DNA from: Myxococcales bacterium
GTDB taxonomy: Bacteria > Myxococcota > Myxococcia > Myxococcales > Myxococcaceae
Length of the DNA: 64,000 nucleotides
NCBI GenBank assembly: GCA_016191815.1
Contig: JACPVI010000025.1
Span: 1 to 64,000 of the forward strand
Reading direction: 5' to 3'
This document shows positions 17,235 to 25,341 of the stretch, piece after piece. Numbering within the stretch: the stretch's first letter is position 1; each line of letters begins with the position of its first letter. Both the position numbers and the translations under genes were made by a program. Under the pieces are notes generated by a model. That model saw only the letters and a list, made by a program, of their open reading frames with translations, was not told where the DNA came from and did not search any database.

Positions 17235-17977
17235 AGACGAGCAGCCTCGCCGGCCCCTGCGCCATCGCCGCCCTCTCGCTGCTCGCCGTCCCCGCGCAGA
17301 GCTGGGCCGCCGTGGGGAAGGTGGCGGTGCTCGACGGCTCGGCCAACAGGACCGCGGGCGGCGGCAAGAGCGAGCCGTTGTCCGTGGGAACTGCGATCGA
17401 GCTTCGGGACACCATCGAGGTGAAGCAAGGCACCCTCAAGCTCGAGCTGTCCGACGGCAGCGCCATCGTCCTCTCCGAAGGGAGCGCGCTCCGGATCGAC
17501 GAGGCCGAGTTCGCCGGCCAGGAGCGCAAGGGCTTCTCCGCTCTCCTCAGCGCGGCCAAACAGGGCCTGGCGAAGCTATGGGCGAAGGTGGCGCAGGCCG
17601 GGAGCGGCGCCAAGTTCGAGGTGCGCACCGAGCGCGCGGTGGCGGGGGTGCGCGGCACCGTCTTCCGGGTGGACGCCGACAAGGAGGTGAGGACCTCGCG
17701 AGGCTCGCAGTGGGCCACGGTGGTGCGCGTGGCCGAGGGAAAGGTCGGGGTCCGCCCCTCCAAGCAGCTCGCCCAGGCGCCAAAGCCCAAGGGTGGCAAG
17801 AAGGACCGGGTGCAGGTGCCGGGGCCCCGCGAGGTGTCGGCGCAGAAGTGGGAGGAGCTGTTCGCCGAGCTGCAGAAGAACCAGCAGATCGCGGTCGGGA
17901 TCGACCTGTGGGAGCTGACCCAGGTCGATCCGGGCGAGCGCGACGATTTCGATCGCTGGGTCGACCAGCATCCCTGA
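17231..17977 (+). CDS. secreted FecR-domain protein
   Basis: A 248-residue protein with a signal peptide (MKTSSLAGPCAIAALSLLAV). Residues ~27-180 match the FecR beta-rich domain: SVGTAIELRDTIEVKQGTLK, LELSDGSAIVLSEGSALRI and the marker segment RTERAVAGVRGTVFRV. The C-terminal ~70 residues are charged and helical. There is no neighbouring ECF sigma factor or TonB receptor, so it is probably a structural or sensory envelope FecR protein rather than a classical iron-citrate signal transducer. Last of the coupled envelope set. Confidence 0.82.
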   Translation: MKTSSLAGPCAIAALSLLAVPAQSWAAVGKVAVLDGSANRTAGGGKSEPLSVGTAIELRDTIEVKQGTLKLELSDGSAIVLSEGSALRIDEAEFAGQERKGFSALLSAAKQGLAKLWAKVAQAGSGAKFEVRTERAVAGVRGTVFRVDADKEVRTSRGSQWATVVRVAEGKVGVRPSKQLAQAPKPKGGKKDRVQVPGPREVSAQKWEELFAELQKNQQIAVGIDLWELTQVDPGERDDFDRWVDQHP

Positions 17978-18009
17978 GCGCCTCCCGCTTCGGCTAAGGT
18001 CGCCCGGCC

Positions 18010-18606
18010 GTGGCGGCCGAGTGGCGAACCATCCCCAACCTCATCACGCTCGGCCGGCTGGCGCTGGTGCCAGTCTTCCTCGCTCTGCAGCTCACCGGGC
18101 GCCCGCGCTGGGCGCTCGTCTGCTTCGCCGTGGCAATGGCGTCGGATTTCATCGATGGCCTTTTGGCCAGGGTGCTCCACCAGAGGAGCAGGATCGGCGG
18201 GATCCTCGACCCTGCGGCGGACAAGCTGCTCTTGCTCGCGGGCCTGGTCACCCTGATGGCCGAGGGCCGGGTGCCGCTGTGGCTGGTCGCCCTGGTGGCG
18301 TTCCGGGACGCGACGATGACGCTGGGAGCGATCGTGGTGCAAAGGAAGAACCTCGAAGTCCCCATCGCGCCCACCCGCATCGGCAAGTACGCCACCTTTG
18401 CCCTCAGCTGCCTGATCGTCCTAGCGTTGGTCGGCCTGACCGCGGAGTCGCCGCTGCTCGTGGCGTACACCGCGGTGGTGGGGTTCATCGCCGGTCTGTG
18501 CGTGGCGATCAGCACCGTCCAGTATTCGGCGCGATTCGGCTATCTCTTCTTCGCGCCTCCCAGGAGCTCGCCATCGGTCGACGACGAAAAGCCAAGGCCG
18601 CGGTAG
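18010..18606 (+). CDS. pgsA: CDP-alcohol phosphatidyltransferase, probably PgsA
   Basis: A 198-residue integral membrane enzyme. It carries the diagnostic DGxxARx8GxxxDxxxD motif (DGLLARVLHQRSRIGGILDPAAD), preceded by NLITLGRLAL as in PgsA. Expected reaction: CDP-diacylglycerol plus glycerol-3-phosphate gives phosphatidylglycerol phosphate and CMP. It has a GTG start at 18010. Related enzymes use other alcohols (serine, inositol phosphate), and the motif alone cannot exclude these. Confidence 0.8.
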   Translation: MAAEWRTIPNLITLGRLALVPVFLALQLTGRPRWALVCFAVAMASDFIDGLLARVLHQRSRIGGILDPAADKLLLLAGLVTLMAEGRVPLWLVALVAFRDATMTLGAIVVQRKNLEVPIAPTRIGKYATFALSCLIVLALVGLTAESPLLVAYTAVVGFIAGLCVAISTVQYSARFGYLFFAPPRSSPSVDDEKPRPR

Positions 18607-18650
18607 CCCAGGTCGCTCCGCCTGCGCCACAGACGCCCCCGCCCCTCGCG

Positions 18651-19772
18651 GTGGCCCCGGAGCCGCCCGCCCCGGAGCTCCCGCTGGTCGAATCGGAGGC
18701 CCGCCGAATCGACCTCTACTGGGCGGGAGGGATGGCCGGCGCGGTCGCCGCCCTGTTCCTCGTGCTCTCCCTCTTCAAGGGCGTGGCGGTCCCGGTGCTC
18801 TTGGCGCTCGCGCTGGCCTATTCGCTCAACCCGGTGGTGAGCTGGCTCGGCGCGCGAGGCCTTGGGCGCGGCCTCGGCACCGCGGCGGTCTTCGCCGCCA
18901 TGGCACTGTGCCTGGTGGGGTTTGTGCTGTACCTGATCCCGGTCTTCCGCGCCGAGGCTCAGAAGCTGCCCGAGTTTTTCCGCCGGGCCAGCTCGCAGCT
19001 CAACCCCTGGGTGGAGGCACGCTTTGGCGTTCCCCTGCCCGAGCTGTTGCGCGACCGCGCCACGGAGCTGGGCGAGGACGCCGCGGGGCTGCTCGAGAGC
19101 GCCGGCCCCAGCCTTGCCAAGGTGCTGGGCGCGTTCGCGGGGAACACCGCCCGCTTCATCGCCACGGTGGTGGGGCTTTTGGTGGTGCCAGTGCTGGGCT
19201 TCTTCTTCCTCAAGGACTATCCGCGGCTCGTGGAGCTGGGCAAGGGCCTCGTGCCCAGGCGGGCGGTGGCGTTGGTCGGCAGGCGCTTCTCCGAGGTGGA
19301 CCTGGTGCTCTCCGCCTTCCTCCGAGGCCAGCTCACCGTGGGGGCGATCCTCTCGGCGATGTACGCGATCGGCCTCTCCATCGCCCGGGTCGACATGGCG
19401 ATCGTCATCGGCCTGATCGCCGGCTTCGGGAACATGGTGCCGTATCTCGGGACTGCCATCGGGCTCGCCCTGGCGCTCCTCGGGCTGGTGCTCTCCTGGC
19501 AAGGGCCCTGGCAGCTCGCGGTGGTCGCGGCGACCTTCGTCATCGCCCAGCTCGCGGAGGGGACCGTGATCACTCCGCGGGTGGTCGGCGAGCGGGTTGG
19601 CCTGCCGCCGGTCGCGGTGATCGTCGCGGTGCTCGCGTTCGGAGAGCTGTTCGGGCTCGTGGGCGTGCTCTTGGCCGTTCCGGCAAGCGCCGTGCTCAAG
19701 GTGGTGCTCAAGGTGGTGATCGAGCGCTACCGGAAGAGCGCCGTGTATACCGGAGAGGCCGCGCTCAAGTGA
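18651..19772 (+). CDS. AI-2E family (PerM/TqsA-like) membrane protein
   Basis: About 373 residues with seven or so membrane segments in the usual AI-2E layout. There is an N-terminal pair of helices (VPVLLALALAYSLNPVVSWL), a soluble helical middle, FFFLKDYPRL, then the conserved LRGQLTVGAILSAMYAIGL, GNMVPYLGTAIG and TPRVVGERVGLPPVAVI. The family includes transporters and exporters of uncertain substrate. The start is unclear: a GTG at 18651 gives normal length after a Pro-rich lead, an ATG at 18732 would cut into the first helix, and a GTG at 18498 would overlap pgsA. Its stop overlaps the next start. Confidence 0.85.
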   Translation: MAPEPPAPELPLVESEARRIDLYWAGGMAGAVAALFLVLSLFKGVAVPVLLALALAYSLNPVVSWLGARGLGRGLGTAAVFAAMALCLVGFVLYLIPVFRAEAQKLPEFFRRASSQLNPWVEARFGVPLPELLRDRATELGEDAAGLLESAGPSLAKVLGAFAGNTARFIATVVGLLVVPVLGFFFLKDYPRLVELGKGLVPRRAVALVGRRFSEVDLVLSAFLRGQLTVGAILSAMYAIGLSIARVDMAIVIGLIAGFGNMVPYLGTAIGLALALLGLVLSWQGPWQLAVVAATFVIAQLAEGTVITPRVVGERVGLPPVAVIVAVLAFGELFGLVGVLLAVPASAVLKVVLKVVIERYRKSAVYTGEAALK

Positions 19773-20623
19773 GCCTGTCGGGCCTGCTCGCGATCTCGAC
19801 GCTGTTGGCCCAGGCCTCGGTCGACGGCGGCGCCGCGCGCAAGCCGACCGGCTCCTCGAGGCCGACCGCTCTGGCGCTGCCCGGTTTCCGCCTCCATGTG
19901 CTCGCCTCGGAGGACCTCCCCGCGGACCGCCTGAGGGAGCTAGCGCACGAGAGCGCGGTGCTCTGGCTCTCCACGCGATCGAATGCGCTCCGCGACTCGA
20001 CCTTGGAGGCACTGGCGAGGTTCAAGGAGTCCTACGTGCGGCTGAGGGCGCCCATGCTCGAGGCGCATGCCCTCCAGCTCTCCCGGGCGCCCTTGGCAGG
20101 CGCCTGGCTCGAGGTGGGTGATCTCGGCGGCGCCGGCCTCCACCGGCTGGGGCACCGGCGGGTGGCGATCGAGCTGCGAGCCGCGCTCTCGGAGGAGACC
20201 GCCGAGCGGGTGGCTCGGTGGCGGCCGACCCACGTCATCTGGGAGGCCGGCGCCGAGGCGAACCTCTCGCAGTGGGCGGTCTTCCGCCAGCTCCCGGGCA
20301 AGAAGCTCGCGCGCCTGTCCGGAGCGCAGGCGGCCCTGACGGAAGCGCCGTCTTCCTGCGCCGTCTCCGACGCAGCGCCTGCCCTATGGCTGGACGCGCG
20401 CGCGACCTTCGTGGGGCTCTGGCCTTTGCCCTGTGGGCGGGGTGGGAGGGCCCGCATCGCCCACGACGTCGCAGACGACGTGCTCAGGTGGCTCTACAAG
20501 CACGATCCGGCCATCGAGCTGGAGGTCGAGGTCAATGACGACGAGCGGGCCTCCAGGGGGGCGAGGTCGCTCATCGACCGGCTGGCGGAGGCGGCTCCAG
20601 GCGCACGCTCTCCGAGGCGGTGA
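19769..20623 (+). CDS. hypothetical secreted protein
   Basis: A 284-residue protein with a GTG start that overlaps the previous stop (GTGA), followed by a short hydrophobic signal-like stretch (SLSGLLAISTLLAQA). The remainder is Ala/Arg/Leu-rich and mixed alpha/beta. I find no family motif, cofactor site or catalytic signature. The sequence includes WRPTHVIWEAGAEANLSQW and two Cys-containing stretches. Translational coupling to the AI-2E protein suggests joint function. Confidence 0.5.
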   Translation: MSLSGLLAISTLLAQASVDGGAARKPTGSSRPTALALPGFRLHVLASEDLPADRLRELAHESAVLWLSTRSNALRDSTLEALARFKESYVRLRAPMLEAHALQLSRAPLAGAWLEVGDLGGAGLHRLGHRRVAIELRAALSEETAERVARWRPTHVIWEAGAEANLSQWAVFRQLPGKKLARLSGAQAALTEAPSSCAVSDAAPALWLDARATFVGLWPLPCGRGGRARIAHDVADDVLRWLYKHDPAIELEVEVNDDERASRGARSLIDRLAEAAPGARSPRR

Positions 20624-20670
20624 GCGGGGAATCCCGCTCCCGGCGGCGGTTGGCGAAGCGCCTTGCCGCC

Positions 20671-20699
20671 TTGACACCCCGGATCTCGCGCTGTTATCT
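20671..20699 (+). promoter_or_regulatory. candidate promoter for tRNA-Val
   Basis: A perfect -35 TTGACA (20671-20676) is followed after 17 bases by a weak -10, TTATCT (20694-20699), 16 bases before the mature tRNA. Inference from sequence only. Confidence 0.55.
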
Positions 20700-20715
20700 C
20701 GCCCGCGTTCCCGTA

Positions 20716-20787
<72 letters not shown>

Positions 20788-20850
20788 TCAGCTTTCAGTG
20801 GCGGGCGGCACGTGCTTCAACCTGCCGCCCGTTGCCTTTCGAGGAGGCCG

Positions 20851-22779
20851 ATGTCCGAGCAGGTGACGGTGACGCTGCCCGACGGCAGCCAGAAGCAGGC
20901 GCGCAAGGGGATGCGAGTGGGGGAGTTCGTCCGCGAATTCATCGGCCAGGGGCTGGCCAAGGCCGCCATCCACGCGCGGCTGGACGACCAGGACGTCGAC
21001 CTCTCCCGCCCAATCGAGAGGGACAGCCGCCTCAAGGTCTACACCACCAAGTCGGCCGAGGCGCTGGAGGTCGCCAACCACGACGCGGCCCACATCGTGG
21101 CCGACGCGGTGCAGCGGCTGTTCCCCGGCACCCAGGTCACCATCGGTCCCACCGTGGAGGAAGGCTTCTACTACGACTTCTTCCGCGAGACGCCCTTTAC
21201 CCCCGAAGATCTCGAGAAGATCGAGGCGCTGGCCAACGAGATCGTCGCCAAGGATCTGCCCTTCGAGCGCCGGGAAGTCTCCGCCGAGGAGGCGACCCGC
21301 CTCTTCGAGTCCAAGGGGGAGAAGTTCAAGGTCGAGATCATCCGCGACGTCGTCTCCAAGGGAGCGAAGACGCTCACTCTCTACAAGCACGGGGACTGGA
21401 CCGACTTCTGCCTCGGCCCGCACGGCCCCTCCACCGGGAAGGTGGGAGTGATCAAGCTGCTCTCCTCGAGCGGCGCCTACTGGCGGGGCGATCACCGGAA
21501 CCCGATGCTCCAGCGCATCTACGGCATCTCCTTCTTCGACAAGAAGGCGCTCGCCGAGTGGTTGCACCGGCAGGAGGAGGCCAAGAAGCGGGACCACCGC
21601 AAGCTCGGCCGGGAGCTGGACCTGTTCCAGTTCCACCCCTGGGCGCCGGGCGCCGCCTTCTGGAGTGCCAAGGGGACCTCGCTCTACCAGACGCTGTCCG
21701 CGTACATGCGTCAGCTGTGTCTGGGCAACGGCTACGTGGAGGTGAAGACCCCGCTGCTGTTCAACAAGGGGCTGTGGGAGAAGAGCGGGCACTGGGGAAA
21801 GTACAAGGAGAACATGTTCCTCGTGCTGGACAGCGAGACCGGCGAGCACGACTTTTCGCTCAAGCCGATGAATTGCCCGTCTCACCACGTGCTCTACGGC
21901 TTCAAGAAACACAGCTATCGGGACCTGCCGGTGCGCTACCAAACCCAGGACGTGCTTCACCGCAACGAGGCCTCCGGGACCTTGGGCGGGCTGACCAGGG
22001 TGCGCCAGTTCGCCCAGGACGACGCTCACATCTATTGCACCGAGGCCCAAATACCCGAGGAGGTGCGCCGCTTCGTGCACCTGCTCGACCGGGTCTACAA
22101 GGCGGTGGGCCTCCAGTACACTTCCAAGTTCTCCACCCGGCCCGCCAACCGGCTGGGCGACGACGAGCTGTGGGACCGGGCCGAGGCCTCGCTCAAGGCC
22201 GCGCTCGACTCCTCGGGGCTGGCCTACGAGACCAAGCCCGGAGAGGGCGCCTTCTACGGGCCGAAGATCGACTTCGATGTCTCCGACAGCATCGGCAGGA
22301 AGTGGCAGCTCGGCACCATCCAGCTCGATCATGTGGCCCCGGAGCGGTTCGACCTCTCCTACGTGGGCGAGGACAACGCCGAGCACCGGCCCGTGGTGCT
22401 CCATCGGGCAATCTACGGCTCGTTCGAGCGCTTCATCGCCATCCTGATCGAGCACTTCGCCGGCGCCTTCCCCGCCTGGCTTGCCCCGGTCCAAGCGGTG
22501 GTGGTGACGGTGGCGGACCGACATCTGGAGTACGGCGCCCGCGTCCGCGAAGAGCTGCGCGCGCGCGGCTTCCGCGCCGAGCTGGACGAGCGCGGGATGA
22601 CCTTGAACGCGAAGATTCGCGAGGCCCAAGTCCAGAAGCTGCCCTTCACCCTGGTGGTGGGGGACAAGGAGGCGGAGTCAGGCTCGGTGGCTCCCCGGCG
22701 CTACGGAGGAGAAGATCTCAAGTCGATGAAGCTGGAGGCCTTCATCGAGCTGTTGTCGAAAGAGGCCGCTTGGCCATGA
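20851..22779 (+). CDS. thrS: threonyl-tRNA synthetase
   Basis: A 642-residue class II synthetase that charges tRNA-Thr in the cytoplasm. Order: TGS domain (1-65), editing domain with [16 protein letters not shown], a catalytic core with MNCPSHH (the zinc-binding Cys) and FAQDDAHI, motif 3 region [18 protein letters not shown], and the C-terminal anticodon-binding domain. Length is normal. A strong GAGGAGG precedes the ATG at 20851. It heads the classic thrS-infC-rpmI-rplT-pheST-ihf arrangement. Confidence 0.98.
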   Translation: MSEQVTVTLPDGSQKQARKGMRVGEFVREFIGQGLAKAAIHARLDDQDVDLSRPIERDSRLKVYTTKSAEALEVANHDAAHIVADAVQRLFPGTQVTIGPTVEEGFYYDFFRETPFTPEDLEKIEALANEIVAKDLPFERREVSAEEATRLFESKGEKFKVEIIRDVVSKGAKTLTLYKHGDWTDFCLGPHGPSTGKVGVIKLLSSSGAYWRGDHRNPMLQRIYGISFFDKKALAEWLHRQEEAKKRDHRKLGRELDLFQFHPWAPGAAFWSAKGTSLYQTLSAYMRQLCLGNGYVEVKTPLLFNKGLWEKSGHWGKYKENMFLVLDSETGEHDFSLKPMNCPSHHVLYGFKKHSYRDLPVRYQTQDVLHRNEASGTLGGLTRVRQFAQDDAHIYCTEAQIPEEVRRFVHLLDRVYKAVGLQYTSKFSTRPANRLGDDELWDRAEASLKAALDSSGLAYETKPGEGAFYGPKIDFDVSDSIGRKWQLGTIQLDHVAPERFDLSYVGEDNAEHRPVVLHRAIYGSFERFIAILIEHFAGAFPAWLAPVQAVVVTVADRHLEYGARVREELRARGFRAELDERGMTLNAKIREAQVQKLPFTLVVGDKEAESGSVAPRRYGGEDLKSMKLEAFIELLSKEAAWP

Positions 22780-22874
22780 CCGCCGCTTGACTCGGCCCCG
22801 GGGCCAGCTATTTTCGCCGTTCTTTTTCGAGGGGTGAATCAAGCCGCACGCAGCTTTTCCAGGAGGAACGACAC

Positions 22875-23570
<696 letters not shown>

Positions 23571-23573
23571 GGG

Positions 23574-23602
23574 TTGACAGGGACCGCGCCGGCGGGTTAG
23601 GT
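23574..23602 (+). promoter_or_regulatory. candidate internal promoter before rpmI
   Basis: TTGACA (23574-23579), a 17-base spacer and TTAGGT (23597-23602) lie just after the infC stop. This would allow the ribosomal protein pair to be made independently of thrS-infC. Inference only. Confidence 0.45.
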
Positions 23603-23634
23603 GCCCGGCCCCTCGCCGGGAAGGAAGAAGAGCG

Positions 23635-23844
23635 ATGCCCAAGTTGAAGACGAAGAGCGGCGCCAAGAAGCGCCTGGTGGTCCGCAAGTCCGGGAAGGTG
23701 AAGCACGCCCGCGCCTTCGGCAAGCACATGTTCACCTTCGCCAAGGACCCGTCGCGGAAGCGGCGCAACCGGGGGATGGATCACCTCAAGGGACCGGATG
23801 CCAAGAAAGTCACCCTCGAGCTGTTGCCCTACGGGACGAGGTAG
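23635..23844 (+). CDS. rpmI: 50S ribosomal protein L35
   Basis: A 69-residue basic protein with the full L35 pattern: [13 protein letters not shown] at the start, a [15 protein letters not shown] middle and a [11 protein letters not shown] end. It is part of the large ribosomal subunit. The ATG at 23635 follows GGAAGAAGAGCG. Followed 29 bases later by rplT, the conserved pairing. Confidence 0.97.
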   Translation: MPKLKTKSGAKKRLVVRKSGKVKHARAFGKHMFTFAKDPSRKRRNRGMDHLKGPDAKKVTLELLPYGTR

Positions 23845-23873
23845 CGGCGGGAGTTTCGGAGCAGGAGCGAGCA

Positions 23874-24221
23874 ATGCGCGTCAAGAAGGGTTTCAAGGCG
23901 AGGCGCCGGCGCAACCGGATACTCAAGTTGGCCAAGGGATTCCGCGGCCGGCGGAAGAACTGCTACAGGCGGGCCAATCAGGCGGTCGAGCGGGCGCTCG
24001 ATTTCGCGACCCGCGACCGCGCCCGGAAGAAGCGGGAGTTCCGGGCTCTGTGGATCACCCGCATCAACGCCGCCGCGCGCGCGGTGGGGCTGTCCTACTC
24101 ACGGCTCGTGGCCGGCCTGGCCAAGGCGCGGATCTCGCTCGACCGGAAGATCCTGGCCGAGCTGGCCGTGTCCGATCCGCAGGGCTTTGCCGCGGTCGCC
24201 AACATCGTGAAGGCGGCCTAG
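23874..24221 (+). CDS. rplT: 50S ribosomal protein L20
   Basis: A 115-residue protein with the L20 signature: [36 protein letters not shown] and [18 protein letters not shown]. It binds 23S rRNA early in 50S assembly. In other bacteria L20 also represses its own operon, but no such site was looked for here. Normal length. Confidence 0.98.
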   Translation: MRVKKGFKARRRRNRILKLAKGFRGRRKNCYRRANQAVERALDFATRDRARKKREFRALWITRINAAARAVGLSYSRLVAGLAKARISLDRKILAELAVSDPQGFAAVANIVKAA

Positions 24222-24244
24222 CCAGACTCCAAAGCTTCTGAAGC

Positions 24245-24277
24245 CGGGGCTGCCTCACGGTGGGGCGGCCCCGTTTT
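24245..24277 (+). terminator. hairpin terminator or attenuator between rplT and pheS
   Basis: A 10-bp stem, CGGGGCTGCC (24245-24254) with GGCGGCCCCG (24264-24273) containing one G-T pair and a 9-base loop, is followed by TTTT. It sits 20 bases before pheS, so it either ends the ribosomal-protein transcript or works as a pheST attenuator. No Phe-rich leader peptide was found. Confidence 0.75.
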
Positions 24278-24297
24278 CGTTTGCGGAATTGCAACCG

Positions 24298-25341
24298 ATG
24301 AAAGATCGACTCGAGGCTCTCGCGAAGCACGCCCGTGAGGAGATAACCGCCGCCCAAGATGCAGAGCGGGTGGAGGCTCTCCGGGTGAAGTACCTGGGGA
24401 GGAAGGGGGAGCTGTCGGCGGCGCTCGGGGGCATGGGGAAGCTTTCCCCCGACGAGCGGCGCGCCCTGGGGGAGGTGGCCAACCGGGTCAAGGCGGAGGT
24501 CGAGCAGTTGCTCGCCGCCGCGGTGGCGCGGGTGGAGGACACCCGGCTGGAGGCGGAGCTCCGCGGGCCTAAGGTGGACGTGACCTTGCCAGGGAGGGCC
24601 CAGGTGCTCGGCAAGCGGCACCCGGTGTCCCGGACGCTGGAGGACATCGTCCGGGTGTTCTCGCGGATGGGGTTCGACGTCGCCTCGGGCCCGGAGCTGG
24701 AGCTGGACTACTTCAACTTCGAGGCCCTGAACATCCCGAAGGACCATCCGGCGCGCGACATGCAGGACACCTTCTACGTCGACGCCTCTTGGCTGGCCGC
24801 GCCTCCGCCGAGTCCGGTGCTCTTGCGCACCCATACCTCGCCGGTGCAGATCCGCACCATGTTGGGGCGACGGCCGCCGGTGCGGATCGTTGCCCCGGGG
24901 CGGGTGTACCGCCGCGACTCGGACCTCACCCACACGCCGATGTTCCACCAGGTGGAGGGATTGTGGGTGGACAAGGGCGTCACCTTCGCCGAGCTGAAGG
25001 GCACGCTGGACGCCTTCGTGCGGGCCTTCTTCGGCGAGCAGACCCGAACCCGTTTCAGGCCCTCGTTCTTCCCCTTCACCGAGCCGTCCGCCGAGGTGGA
25101 CATCAGCTGCGTCATCTGCAGGGGCAAGGGTTGCCGGGTGTGCAAGGGGGGAGGGTGGCTCGAGGTTTTGGGCGCCGGCATGGTGCACCCGAACGTCTTC
25201 ACCGCGGTCGGCTACGACCCGGCCGAAGTCACCGGCTACGCGTTCGGCCTCGGCGTGGAGCGGATCGCCATGCTCCGGTTCCGGATCGACGATCTGAGGC
25301 TGATGTTCGAAAACGACGTGAGGATGATCGAACAACTATGA
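24298..25341 (+). CDS. pheS: phenylalanyl-tRNA synthetase alpha subunit
   Basis: A 347-residue catalytic subunit of the alpha2-beta2 enzyme that charges tRNA-Phe. It has the N-terminal coiled-coil, the LGRKGELS segment, class II motif 2 around RVYRRDSDLTHTPMFHQ, the FFPFTEPSAEVD segment and motif 3 (GLGVERIAML). A cluster of Cys residues near SCVICRGKGC is common in this subunit. ATG at 24298 is preferred over an in-frame TTG at 24289. The stop overlaps the pheT start (ATGA). Confidence 0.97.
   Translation: MKDRLEALAKHAREEITAAQDAERVEALRVKYLGRKGELSAALGGMGKLSPDERRALGEVANRVKAEVEQLLAAAVARVEDTRLEAELRGPKVDVTLPGRAQVLGKRHPVSRTLEDIVRVFSRMGFDVASGPELELDYFNFEALNIPKDHPARDMQDTFYVDASWLAAPPPSPVLLRTHTSPVQIRTMLGRRPPVRIVAPGRVYRRDSDLTHTPMFHQVEGLWVDKGVTFAELKGTLDAFVRAFFGEQTRTRFRPSFFPFTEPSAEVDISCVICRGKGCRVCKGGGWLEVLGAGMVHPNVFTAVGYDPAEVTGYAFGLGVERIAMLRFRIDDLRLMFENDVRMIEQL

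Noticed and set aside
20788-22629. 613-codon minus-strand frame opposite thrS
   Set aside because: Shadow of thrS, with no recognisable motifs.
22794-22805. 12-base palindrome GGCCCCGGGGCC before infC as an operator
   Set aside because: Such palindromes are frequent by chance at this GC content, and there is no loop or T-run.
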